Shown: one piece after another, positions 17,294 to 25,219 of the stretch
How positions within the stretch are numbered: the stretch's first letter is position 1
Layout: each line of letters begins with the position of its first letter
Origin: Sphingobium sp. EP60837
GTDB lineage: Bacteria > Pseudomonadota > Alphaproteobacteria > Sphingomonadales > Sphingomonadaceae
DNA: 64,000 nucleotides
Assembly: GCF_001658005.1 (NCBI RefSeq)
Contig: NZ_CP015986.1
Location: forward strand, 2,047,501 to 2,111,500
Direction of reading: 5' to 3'
Notes under the pieces: generated by a model
Seen by the model: only the letters and a program-made list of their open reading frames with translations
Database searches by the model: none
What the model was told of the DNA's origin: nothing
Translations under genes and position numbers: made by a program

Positions 17294-18618
17294 TCCGCGC
17301 CTCGCTAGCCCAGGCGGAAAGCCTGTTTGACCATCTTCAAGTACAGAACCGCCAGCCGCGCCATGTCGGCCGGCTGGTCAGTCATGACGCCGGGATGCTG
17401 GAAGTCACCGGCTTCCGCAAGCCGATCGGCGCGGGCGCACGGGTCATCGCGTCGGACGGAACCGTCTGCCGCGCCGAAGTCGTGGGCTTTCGCGGCGACA
17501 AGACTTTGCTGGTGCCGTTGGACGCCGACGCGCCGCTGGAAAATGGCGCGCGGGTCGAGCCGGACAGCCAGGCGACCATGGTGCAGGTGGGCGATGGCCT
17601 CATCGGTCGCGTCATCGACGCCATGGGCCAACCGCTGGACCGTAAGGGACCTATCATCGGCGGGGGCAGCTGGCCGCTCAATGGCGTCAAGGGAAATGTG
17701 CTCGATCGTGGCCGTGTCACCGAGCCGTTCGACCTTGGCGTGCGCGCGGTCAACGCGCTGCTGACCGCCGGGCGTGGCCAGCGCATTGCCATCATCGCAG
17801 GGTCTGGCGTCGGCAAGTCGGTCCTGATGGGCCAGATGATCGCGGGCGCCGAAGCCGACATCGTTGTTGCGGGCCTGATCGGCGAACGCGGCCGCGAGGT
17901 CAGCGATTTCCTCGAAACCAAGCTCAAGGGCGCGATGCACAAGTCGATCGTCGTCGCCGTACCCGCCGACCATCCCCCGGTGCTGCGCCTGCGCGCCGCC
18001 GCCCGCGCCACCGCCATCGCCGAATATTTCCGCGCCCGTGGCAAAAAGGTGCTGCTGCTGATCGACAGCCTGACCCGCTGCGCCCACGCTCAACGTGAGA
18101 TCGGCCTGGCGCTGGGCGAACCCCCCGCGATGAAGGGCTATCCGCCCTCCGCACTGGCCCTTATCCCCCGTCTGGTGGAGCGGGCAGGGGTGGACAGCCG
18201 CACTGGCGGCTCGATCACCGCTCTTTATACCGTGTTGGCCGATGGCGACGATACCGACGATCCGATCGTCGATGCCGCGCGCGCCATCGTGGACGGCCAT
18301 TTCGTCCTGTCGCGCCATCTGTCCGAACAGGCGATCTTCCCGGCGATCGACATCGGCAAGTCCCTCTCGCGAGTCATGGCGGACGTGGTGCCGGACGAGC
18401 ATCGCTTTGCCGCTGCTTCCTATCGCCGCCTCTGGGCCGCTTATGAGGAAAATCGTGACCTCATCCTGATGGGCGCCTACCGCCCCGGCAATGATCCGGT
18501 GATCGACGAAGCGGTGCAGCGCCGTCAGGAGATACTCGACTTCATCCGGCAGGATCAGAAAAGCCATATCGACCTCAACACCAGCGCCGGTGCGCTGATC
18601 GCTGAGTTCGGCGCATGA
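17290..18618 (+). CDS. fliI: Flagellum-specific ATPase FliI
   Basis: Export ATPase that energises and unfolds flagellar substrates. The 442-residue product has Walker A in IAGSGVGKSVLMGQM (near residues 172-186), the ATPase beta-family signature PPSALALIPRLVERAG, Walker B in KVLLLIDSLTRCAHAQREI and the conserved GGSITALYTVLADGDD. Length and motif order match F-type-related type III ATPases. It overlaps fliH and fliJ by four bases on both sides, so the three are translationally coupled. Confidence 0.97.
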   Translation: MIRASLAQAESLFDHLQVQNRQPRHVGRLVSHDAGMLEVTGFRKPIGAGARVIASDGTVCRAEVVGFRGDKTLLVPLDADAPLENGARVEPDSQATMVQVGDGLIGRVIDAMGQPLDRKGPIIGGGSWPLNGVKGNVLDRGRVTEPFDLGVRAVNALLTAGRGQRIAIIAGSGVGKSVLMGQMIAGAEADIVVAGLIGERGREVSDFLETKLKGAMHKSIVVAVPADHPPVLRLRAAARATAIAEYFRARGKKVLLLIDSLTRCAHAQREIGLALGEPPAMKGYPPSALALIPRLVERAGVDSRTGGSITALYTVLADGDDTDDPIVDAARAIVDGHFVLSRHLSEQAIFPAIDIGKSLSRVMADVVPDEHRFAAASYRRLWAAYEENRDLILMGAYRPGNDPVIDEAVQRRQEILDFIRQDQKSHIDLNTSAGALIAEFGA

Positions 18619-19040
18619 AGGGCGCGCTCAAGACCCGCCAGCGCGTCTTACGCGTCCGCCATGTCCAGCATGCCATGGCCGTGGCCGAAACCGCGCGCGC
18701 CCGTGACGAGGCGGATGGCATCGAACGCAATGCAGAGCGGCTACGCAGGGTGCGCGGCGATCTTTTTTCCAACCCCGGCATGGCAACTGGCGCGAATTTT
18801 GGAGCGATGCAGGAACTTGCGGGTCGTCTTGAACAGGCGGGCCGTCAGTTGGACGGCGCGCTTTATGATGCGCGCCGGAAGGTTGAAGTGAAGGAAGGTC
18901 TCAGTCTCGTGACCAATCGGGATCGTGAAATCGCCGAAAAGCTGAAGGATCGCGCGCGCGCGCACCTTGAAGAATGGCGCGAGAATAAATTGGCGGCCTT
19001 GCCGCGCTATCGCCGGATGCAGCGGACAGGAGATGTCTGA
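18615..19040 (+). CDS. fliJ: Flagellar export chaperone FliJ
   Basis: General chaperone and central stalk of the export ATPase. The 141-residue product is predicted to be a long antiparallel coiled coil rich in Arg and Glu (VLRVRHVQHAMAVAETARAR and VTNRDREIAEKLKDRARAHL). Sequence conservation of FliJ is low, so the call relies on length, coiled-coil character and location between fliI and fliK. The start overlaps the fliI stop, and its end contains the ribosome-binding region of fliK. Confidence 0.85.
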   Translation: MKGALKTRQRVLRVRHVQHAMAVAETARARDEADGIERNAERLRRVRGDLFSNPGMATGANFGAMQELAGRLEQAGRQLDGALYDARRKVEVKEGLSLVTNRDREIAEKLKDRARAHLEEWRENKLAALPRYRRMQRTGDV

Positions 19041-19041
19041 C

Positions 19042-20871
19042 ATGAACATGCTTTCCAGCCTCAAGGCAATGCTCTTCTCCTCGGCCCTGCCGGGGACTGC
19101 TGCCGTGGCGGAGACGGGGCAGGAAACGGCCGACTTCGCCGCGATGCTGAGCGGGTCGATCGCGGGAGCGGCGACCAACGATGTCGCCTCCCCACCCACT
19201 CTGCCGCCAGTCGAGGCGGCGGCGACCCTTCCGGATTTTCGGACGGACGGCGACCAGCATGTCGATGCTCCAGGCCATGACCATGTGCCTGCCGGGCTCG
19301 CAGTCGCGGTTGCAGCAGGCAAGGGTACGCCCGCTTCGCTGCCGCCCGGCCTTGCCCTGGGATTGGTCAAGCATGACACGGCCCTTCCGCCTGCGCCGGA
19401 GGGGGAGGCTGAACCGGAAGGTGAGGGAGCTATTGCCACGCTGCCTAGCCCTGAAATGCCGGACGAAGCCATTGAGACCAAGGCGACTGCCAAAGTGCAT
19501 CCGACGCCTCACAAGCAGGAGATCGCACCAGAGGCCCCCTTCATTCCGGTGCAAGCTGAAATCGACGTAGAGGTCGCGGTTGAGGCGGAGAGCGAAGGAG
19601 ACGCCGATAGCCAAGACCGCACCAACGTCGCGGTCTCCCTGGCGGATATGCCCGATGCTGCACCGCTGCTGACGCCCGCAATCCCTGTTGCGCCGACGCC
19701 TGTGGCGATCGAAATTCGGCGTGGCGAGGCCGATAAGCCGCCTGTCGCTTCGCAGGGCATAGCGCCTGCACCAGCGGCGGTGGGAGCCGAACGTGGCGAA
19801 GCCGATAAGCCGCTTGCCGCCGCGCAGGAAACTGCGCCCGCCGTTCAGCCGGTTATCGCGCGCATGCCCACGCCTGCGGCTTCAACAGAAGAGGGTGCCC
19901 CACGCATAGCCCCAATATCGACGCCCGTCGAACAACCGCGAACCGAGTCACCCAGCGTCACGGCCAAGCCGGATCAACCCTCAGCCGATAGCCCCGCAAT
20001 CCCGGCCCAAATCCAGCAATCTGCTGCACCGGCCCTCAACGGCAAGCCGGTTAAGGCAGAGGCGATTTCTCTCCTCCAGCTGGTGCGCGATCAGGTTTCC
20101 GCGCGCCAATCCGGCCTATCCGTGCGGGTCGGCGCGCAGGTTTCTGCCGCGGCTTCCGCAAAGGACGAGCCTGCCCCAGTGAAGGCCGATACGCCGCCCA
20201 GCCTTTCCGTGACGGCGCAGCCGCTCGACGCCGCGCCCGTGACGTCCAGCGCCGCTTCCTCGCCCATAGCCACGCTGCCCCCCGCATCATCGGCTCCGGC
20301 GGTGGACCTGTCTGCCAGCCTTGGCGCGCAGATGGTGGACATGGGCGTGTCGGGCCAGTGGATCGACGGCCTCGCCCGCGACATCGCAGGGCTGTCCGCC
20401 AATGGCGCGCAGGGCCGGTTCCAGATCGACACCCACCATTTGGGCGCCGTGCAGGTGGATATCCGCCAAGGCAGCGAGGGCTCGGCCGTCAGCCTGACGG
20501 TCGCCAGCGAAGCGGCCGAGGCTGCCCTGCGGCAGGATAGCGACCGGCTGAAGCTGGACGCAGGTCTCGCCGCCGTGCGCATTTCTGACGTCCGGGTCGA
20601 GCGAGCGGCGCCGGTGGCCGAAGCCCATCGCGCGGACATGGGCAACCAATCCTCCTCGCAGCAGCAACAGCCGCAGCAGCACGGCTCCCAGACCGCTTCA
20701 GCCTGGCAGCAGAGCAACCAGAATATGGGTCAGCCCCAAGGCCAGCAGGGCCGCTGGCAAGGTCGTGAAAATAACGCTTTTGGTCCTAAAGGCTCCGCTG
20801 ATCCTGCCGTTCTTAACCATGCGGATGCACAGCCGCGCGCCCAGGACGCGGTGCGCGCGCGCTACGCCTAA
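19042..20871 (+). CDS. fliK: Flagellar hook-length control protein FliK
   Basis: Secreted ruler that sets hook length and switches export specificity. ATG 19042 is preferred because AGGAG at 19028-19032 sits nine bases upstream; ATG 19033 abuts it too closely. Most of the 609 residues are Pro/Ala/Glu-rich and disordered, with a duplicated RGEADKP(P/L)-type segment near residues 230-265. The folded C-terminal FliK domain is at about 430-520: QWIDGLARDIAGLSANGAQG, FQIDTHHLGAVQVDIRQGSE and LTVASEAAEAALRQDSDRLK. The tail is Gln-rich. It follows fliJ and precedes fliL. Confidence 0.9.
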   Translation: MNMLSSLKAMLFSSALPGTAAVAETGQETADFAAMLSGSIAGAATNDVASPPTLPPVEAAATLPDFRTDGDQHVDAPGHDHVPAGLAVAVAAGKGTPASLPPGLALGLVKHDTALPPAPEGEAEPEGEGAIATLPSPEMPDEAIETKATAKVHPTPHKQEIAPEAPFIPVQAEIDVEVAVEAESEGDADSQDRTNVAVSLADMPDAAPLLTPAIPVAPTPVAIEIRRGEADKPPVASQGIAPAPAAVGAERGEADKPLAAAQETAPAVQPVIARMPTPAASTEEGAPRIAPISTPVEQPRTESPSVTAKPDQPSADSPAIPAQIQQSAAPALNGKPVKAEAISLLQLVRDQVSARQSGLSVRVGAQVSAAASAKDEPAPVKADTPPSLSVTAQPLDAAPVTSSAASSPIATLPPASSAPAVDLSASLGAQMVDMGVSGQWIDGLARDIAGLSANGAQGRFQIDTHHLGAVQVDIRQGSEGSAVSLTVASEAAEAALRQDSDRLKLDAGLAAVRISDVRVERAAPVAEAHRADMGNQSSSQQQQPQQHGSQTASAWQQSNQNMGQPQGQQGRWQGRENNAFGPKGSADPAVLNHADAQPRAQDAVRARYA

Positions 20872-20897
20872 TTCCAGGATATTCGGGGGACCAGCAG

Positions 20898-21533
20898 ATG
20901 AGTGACGAGGCGAAGGCGAAGAAAAAGAAGGGGGGAGGCATGAAGATGATCCTCCTGATCGTCGTCGCGCTGGTCCTAGGTGGTGCTGGCACGGCTGGCG
21001 GGCTTTATGCCGCCGGTTTCTTCAGTGCGAAGGAAGAAGGCCCGAAGGAAGATCCGAACAAGCCGGTTCTCGTTCTGGCGGGCGAGAGTGCTGAGGAAGT
21101 CGCCAAGGCCCATGGCATGGGCGGCGAGGGGCATGGCGAAGGTGGCGGCGGCGCGCATGCGCCTGCCCACCCGGGCAAGGGCATCGACCTGCCCACGCCC
21201 GCCAATCCGGCGGCCTATCAGGCGACCTATTTCCAGCTTCAGGCGCCCTTCACATCCAACATGTCGGACACGGACGCCTTCGCGCAGATTTCGGTCGCCG
21301 TATCGACCTATTACGACCTGCGCGTGATCGAGGCGATCAAGACGCATGAGATGGCGATTCGCAGCCAGGTGCTGATGCTGCTCGCCCAGCAGCCCGAGAC
21401 GATGCTCGCGACGCCAGAGGGCAAACGCCAGCTTCAGGGCCGGATCAAGGGCGTCATCAACGATGTTTTGAAGCAAAAGACCGGTTATGGCGGCGTAGAT
21501 AACGTTTATTTTACCAATTTCGTTATTCAATAG
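20898..21533 (+). CDS. fliL: Flagellar basal body-associated protein FliL
   Basis: Inner-membrane protein around the stator. After a lysine-rich cytoplasmic start (KAKKKKGGG) comes one membrane helix (MILLIVVALVLGGAGTAGGL). A Gly/His-rich linker with several HG and GH pairs lies at about residues 68-95. The periplasmic FliL domain follows: YFQLQAPFTSNMSDTDAFAQ, then ISVAVSTYYDLRVIEAIKTH and the tail DVLKQKTGYGGVDNVYFTNF. Length is 211 residues, longer than typical because of the linker. Twenty-six bases separate it from fliK. Confidence 0.93.
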   Translation: MSDEAKAKKKKGGGMKMILLIVVALVLGGAGTAGGLYAAGFFSAKEEGPKEDPNKPVLVLAGESAEEVAKAHGMGGEGHGEGGGGAHAPAHPGKGIDLPTPANPAAYQATYFQLQAPFTSNMSDTDAFAQISVAVSTYYDLRVIEAIKTHEMAIRSQVLMLLAQQPETMLATPEGKRQLQGRIKGVINDVLKQKTGYGGVDNVYFTNFVIQ

Positions 21534-21554
21534 GGGTGCCTGAAAGGTCGGGAA

Positions 21555-21581
21555 GTCCCCTGACCCGCTCGGGCAGGGGAC
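21555..21581 (+). promoter_or_regulatory. Hairpin covering the fliM ribosome-binding site
   Basis: GTCCCCTG (21555-21562) pairs perfectly with CAGGGGAC (21574-21581), with an inner CCCG/CGGG. The AGGGGA that should serve the fliM ATG at 21586 is in the 3' arm, so folding would hide it. It could also be read as an imperfect attenuator, but no T run follows. Confidence 0.55.
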
Positions 21582-21585
21582 TATC

Positions 21586-22470
21586 ATGAACGACGTTCAG
21601 ACCTACGCCTTCGGGCGAGGGGAATCGCAGACACCACAGATGCTGTCGGGGCTGGACCGGCTGGGCGAAAAGCTCGGCCGGCGTTTGCGCGCCCTCATCG
21701 AGCCGATCTCCGGCGTCCGCCCGCATGTCGGCGTGGCCGATGCGCGGGTGCTGGACTTCGCCACCTGGTCGGCTGACGTCCCGGCCTTCACCAGCATCGG
21801 CGTCTATCGCATCGCGCCGCTCAAGGGGCAGATGCTGCTGCGCATCGATGCGGCCATGATCTCGACCCTTGTCGATTGCTTTTATGGCGGCCTTGGCAAC
21901 CGGCCGCTGCCCGCGCGCGGCGAGTTCACGCCGACCGAAGATCGGCTGATCAGTCGCATCTCCGAAGGGCTGATTGCCCGCCTCGTCGATAGCTGGGCCG
22001 ACATCCTGCCGCTGGAGCCGGGGCTCATCATCCGTGAAGCCGGCATCGGTTTCGCCTCTGCGGCTCAACCCGGCGAGCAGATGGTGCTGCAACGCTTCAT
22101 GCTGAGCATCGCGCGCGATCAGGAATGGCCCATCGACCTGCTGTTCCCGCTGTCCTCGCTGCGCGCCGTCGAGCCGCTGATGGGGGCCAAGGCTCCAGCC
22201 GACGAGGAGCGCACCGATCCGATCTGGCAAGCCCGCGTCGCCAACCGCATGCGCGACATCCGCCTGCCTGCCCGCACCGTGCTGGCGCGGCCCAATCTCT
22301 CGCTCGCCGACCTCATGCAGTTGAAGGCCGGCGATATTATTCCGGTGACCATCAGCCGCAGCCTGCCGCTGATCGTGGGGGACCGCATCGTCGCCCATGG
22401 ATCGATCGGCGACCAGGACGGCCGCGCCGCATTCCAAATAGAAAAGCTTTCACAAGGACCTGAACAATGA
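21586..22470 (+). CDS. fliM: Flagellar motor switch protein FliM (N-terminally atypical)
   Basis: C-ring switch protein. The middle domain is recognisable (RLRALIEPISGVRPHVG, MLLRIDAAMISTLVDCFYGG and LGNRPLPARGEFTPTEDRLI) and the C-terminal SPOA domain is present (LMQLKAGDIIPVTISRSLPL). The usual N-terminal CheY-binding peptide (LSQxEIDALL) is missing: the protein begins MNDVQTYAFGRGESQTPQM. At 294 residues it is shorter than the roughly 330 of E. coli. ATG 21586 has AGGGGA five bases upstream within a hairpin. The stop overlaps fliN by four bases. Confidence 0.93.
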   Translation: MNDVQTYAFGRGESQTPQMLSGLDRLGEKLGRRLRALIEPISGVRPHVGVADARVLDFATWSADVPAFTSIGVYRIAPLKGQMLLRIDAAMISTLVDCFYGGLGNRPLPARGEFTPTEDRLISRISEGLIARLVDSWADILPLEPGLIIREAGIGFASAAQPGEQMVLQRFMLSIARDQEWPIDLLFPLSSLRAVEPLMGAKAPADEERTDPIWQARVANRMRDIRLPARTVLARPNLSLADLMQLKAGDIIPVTISRSLPLIVGDRIVAHGSIGDQDGRAAFQIEKLSQGPEQ

Positions 22471-22805
22471 GCGACATGAGCGAAGCGCCCCGTATCGACG
22501 GCTTCGGCGATGAAGGGGGCAGCCGGATGGCGAACAACCGCCAGTTCCGCCTGCTGGCCGACATTCCCGTCCGCATGTCCGTGGAGGTCGGCTCCACTTC
22601 GCTCCGTCTGGCGGAGGTCATGGATCTGGCGGAAGGCAGCATCGTGGAACTGGATCGCCAGGCCGACGATCTGCTCGACATCATGGTCAATGGCGCGCTC
22701 ATCGCGAAGGGTGAAGTGGTGACGGTGAATGGCCGCTATGGCGTCCGCATCGTCGATATCGCCGCCGCCGAAAGCCGCCTTGCCGGGGTCGAACGGCGCG
22801 GTTGA
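22467..22805 (+). CDS. fliN: Flagellar motor switch protein FliN
   Basis: C-ring protein with a single SPOA domain. The 112-residue product has an N-terminal lead of about 25 residues, then FRLLADIPVRMSVEVGSTSL, LAEGSIVELDRQADDLLDIM and VNGALIAKGEVVTVNGRYGV ending RIVDI. These are the canonical FliN strands. It follows fliM with an ATGA-type overlap. Between its stop and fliO there are 84 bases with no evident promoter. Confidence 0.95.
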   Translation: MSDMSEAPRIDGFGDEGGSRMANNRQFRLLADIPVRMSVEVGSTSLRLAEVMDLAEGSIVELDRQADDLLDIMVNGALIAKGEVVTVNGRYGVRIVDIAAAESRLAGVERRG

Positions 22806-22889
22806 TCGCGCGGTTCGCGCTTTTCCCTTGCTGCGCGCCGATCTTTCTGATTCGGAAAGACGATTAACCATCATTGCGGACTGCGCCCC

Positions 22890-23156
22890 ATGTTCTGGTA
22901 TTTCGTCAAACTGCTGATCCTGTTGCCGCTTGTTGGCGGAATGGCCTTCGGCGCGCTCTGGCTGTGGCGCAAATATCAGCCCGGCATGATGGCGGGCCAG
23001 GACGGCCGGTCGCTCAAAATGCTGGAGGCGCTGCCGCTCGGCACCTTCGGCAAGCTCGCCGTCGTCGAGTTCGAGGGCAAGAAGATCCTCCTGTCCGTCA
23101 CCCGCGGCCGGATCGAAAAGATCGCGGAAGGCGATCCCTATCGTGCCGGGCGCTGA
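22890..23156 (+). CDS. fliO: Flagellar biosynthesis protein FliO
   Basis: Assists assembly of the FliP export pore. The 88-residue product has one N-terminal membrane helix ([20 protein letters not shown]) followed by the short cytoplasmic FliO domain with [20 protein letters not shown] and [12 protein letters not shown]. It is a short member of the family. The end overlaps possible fliP starts. Confidence 0.88.
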   Translation: MFWYFVKLLILLPLVGGMAFGALWLWRKYQPGMMAGQDGRSLKMLEALPLGTFGKLAVVEFEGKKILLSVTRGRIEKIAEGDPYRAGR

Positions 23157-23163
23157 GATTTCC

Positions 23164-24045
23164 ATGTCCGTTCGCGCCGTCCGAATGAGCCAGCTGTCTC
23201 TATCGAATGTCGAAGCGCGCACCCTTCGACACGCTCAGGGCGAACGGAAGTGGGTTGTTTGGGCGGTTGTGATTGCGGCCGTTGCGCTGCTTTCCTGCCT
23301 CCTTCATGCCACCCCCGCTCTGGCCCAGGCGGCCGCGCAGGCTGCTCCTACCGCACCTGTCGATAATGGCGGCGCGCTGACCCGCGCCATGGGCCAGATT
23401 TCGGGCGACGGCCGTTCGCTGTCGCTGTCCTTGCAGATACTCGTCCTCATGAGCTTGCTGTCGGTTCTGCCGTCGCTCGTGCTCATGATGACCAGCTTCA
23501 CCCGTATCATCATCGTCCTGTCGCTGCTGCGCCAGGCGCTCGGCCTGCAACAGACGCCGCCCAATCAGGTGCTGGTCGGCCTCTCGCTGTTCCTGTCGCT
23601 GTTCGTGATGCGGCCAGCCATCGACCAGATCAACGCGCAGGCATTCGATCCCTATGGAAAGGGTCAGATCAGTGTCGAGGAAGCGGTCGGCCGGTCGGGT
23701 AAGGTGCTGCACGGCTTCATGACCAAGCAGACACGCGAGACGGACCTCAAGCTGTTCGCCAACCTCGCCGAAGCGCCCGCCTTCCGCTCGCCTGCCGACA
23801 TTCCCTTCTCGATCCTGCTGCCCGCCTTCGTGACCAGTGAGCTGAAGACCGCCTTCCAGATCGGCTTCATGATCTTCCTGCCATTCCTCATCATCGACCT
23901 TGTCGTCGCCTCCACGCTGATGGCGCTAGGCATGATGATGTTGTCGCCGACGATCATTTCCATGCCGTTCAAGCTGCTGCTGTTCGTGCTGGTGGATGGA
24001 TGGGCGCTGACGATGGGGTCGCTGGCTGGGTCGTTTGCGACATGA
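23164..24045 (+). CDS. fliP: Flagellar export gate protein FliP, with a REP-encoded N-terminal extension
   Basis: Builds the export pore with FliQ and FliR. Core motifs are normal: [59 protein letters not shown] and the C-terminal [21 protein letters not shown] signal peptide ([16 protein letters not shown]) follows. Upstream of it, codons from ATG 23164 to about 23250 are a repeat element (outer arms TCCGTTCG and CGAACGGA) that translates to [17 protein letters not shown] and adds about 28 residues. Other starts at 23143, 23185 or a GTG just before the signal peptide are possible; I keep ATG 23164 with low certainty. It follows fliO. Confidence 0.92.
   Translation: MSVRAVRMSQLSLSNVEARTLRHAQGERKWVVWAVVIAAVALLSCLLHATPALAQAAAQAAPTAPVDNGGALTRAMGQISGDGRSLSLSLQILVLMSLLSVLPSLVLMMTSFTRIIIVLSLLRQALGLQQTPPNQVLVGLSLFLSLFVMRPAIDQINAQAFDPYGKGQISVEEAVGRSGKVLHGFMTKQTRETDLKLFANLAEAPAFRSPADIPFSILLPAFVTSELKTAFQIGFMIFLPFLIIDLVVASTLMALGMMMLSPTIISMPFKLLLFVLVDGWALTMGSLAGSFAT
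23167..23248. repeat. REP-like element inside the 5' end of fliP
   Basis: Outer arms TCCGTTCG (23167-23174) and CGAACGGA (23241-23248); inner arms TGTCGAAG (23208-23215) and CTTCGACA (23224-23231). The right half matches the CTTCGACACGCTCAGGGCGA form of the intergenic repeats here. Confidence 0.7.
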
Positions 24046-24066
24046 TGGGAAACCGACCCTCCACCC

Positions 24067-24148
24067 TCGTTCGTGCTGAGCCTGTCGAAGCACGCGCGCG
24101 CCGTTGGCTTCGCCGCCCTGACGGGTCGATGGGCTCAGGGCGAACGGG
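24067..24148. repeat. REP-like inverted repeat between fliP and fliQ
   Basis: CGTTCGTGCTGAGCCTGTCG on the left and GGGCTCAGGGCGAACGGGG on the right form long arms. It fills most of the 119-base gap between fliP and fliQ in an otherwise tightly packed operon. Confidence 0.75.
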
Positions 24149-24164
24149 GCGAGGCGTTTAGCCC

Positions 24165-24437
24165 ATGGACAATGCCGACTTCTTCATGGGCCTCGCCCAG
24201 CAGGCGCTCTGGATCACGGCGCTCGCTGCGGCGCCCATCCTGATCCCTGCGCTGATCGCGGGCGTACTCATCGGCATGGTGCAGGCCGCCACCTCGATCA
24301 ACGAACAGACGTTGAGCTTCATTCCCAAGATCATCGTCGTGGGCGCGATGCTGGTGCTGTTCGGCGGATCGATCCTGGTCCTGATCGCCGATTTCACCCG
24401 CGAGATATTCGAACGCATCCCGGACCTGCTCCAATGA
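24165..24437 (+). CDS. fliQ: Flagellar export gate protein FliQ
   Basis: Small pore component of the export gate. The 90-residue product has two membrane helices: ALWITALAAAPILIPALIAG and IIVVGAMLVLFGGSILVLIA. The conserved segment between them is GVLIGMVQAATSINEQTLSF. Length is exactly that of the family. It overlaps fliR by four bases. Confidence 0.95.
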   Translation: MDNADFFMGLAQQALWITALAAAPILIPALIAGVLIGMVQAATSINEQTLSFIPKIIVVGAMLVLFGGSILVLIADFTREIFERIPDLLQ

Positions 24438-25216
24438 TCGCACCGGGCTTCGCGAATGTGGAGACGCAGCTGTGGATCTGGCTAATCGCCATGATCCGTC
24501 CCGGCGCGGCCTTCATCGCGGCGCCCGTATTCGGCGCCCCCGCCGTGCCGCTGCCGTTGCGCTTCATCCTCTCGCTCGCCCTTGGCCTTGCCGCGCTCAA
24601 CAGCGTCACCATCCAGCTGCCGCATGACGGCGTCGCCAGCTTTGAGGGCATCATGATGGTGGCGGGCGAAGTGCTGGCCGGGCTCGCAATGGGCTTTGCG
24701 GTGCAGATCGGCTATGCCGCCGCCTTCGTGGCGGGCGAGACGATCGGCAACGCCATGGGTTTGAACTTCGCCGCGATGGTCGATCCGTCATCGGGTCAGG
24801 CGACGCAGGCGGTGGGGACCTTCCTCTCCATTCTCGCCACCTTCCTGCTGCTGGGTATGGACGGCCATCTGATGCTCGCCAGCTTCGTGGTGCAAAGCTA
24901 CAAGGCGATGCCCCCCGGCGGCGCAATGATGAGCAACGATGCGGTGTGGCATCTGGTCCAGTTTGGCGGTTCGCTCCTCGGCGCGGGCGTCACCGTGGCG
25001 CTGCCCGTCGGCTTTGCGCTGGTGCTGGTGCAGATCATCATGGGCATGCTTGCGCGTAGCGCGCCCTCGCTCAACCTCTTCGCGGTGGGCATGCCCGTCG
25101 CGGTGATGGCGGGCCTCATTTTGCTGGCCATTGCCGCGCCAGTGATGGGGGAGGGACTGACCGCTGCGCTCAAGGCTGGGCTCGACCAGGCTCAGTCAAT
25201 CGCGGAAGGGCGCTGA
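24434..25216 (+). CDS. fliR: Flagellar export gate protein FliR
   Basis: Third pore component of the export gate, about six membrane helices over 260 residues. Family motifs include LWIWLIAMIRPGAAFIAAPV at the N-terminus, YAAAFVAGETIGNAMGLNFA, MVDPSSGQATQAVGTFLSIL and the C-terminal RSAPSLNLFAVGMPVAVMAG. The start overlaps the fliQ stop and the stop is three bases from flhB. Confidence 0.95.
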   Translation: MIAPGFANVETQLWIWLIAMIRPGAAFIAAPVFGAPAVPLPLRFILSLALGLAALNSVTIQLPHDGVASFEGIMMVAGEVLAGLAMGFAVQIGYAAAFVAGETIGNAMGLNFAAMVDPSSGQATQAVGTFLSILATFLLLGMDGHLMLASFVVQSYKAMPPGGAMMSNDAVWHLVQFGGSLLGAGVTVALPVGFALVLVQIIMGMLARSAPSLNLFAVGMPVAVMAGLILLAIAAPVMGEGLTAALKAGLDQAQSIAEGR

Positions 25217-25219
25217 ACC

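Noticed and set aside
19732..19830. Tandem repeat in fliK as a possible recent gene duplication or CRISPR-like unit
   Set aside because: Only two diverged copies in a disordered coding region; normal for FliK linkers. No CRISPR array was seen anywhere in the window.
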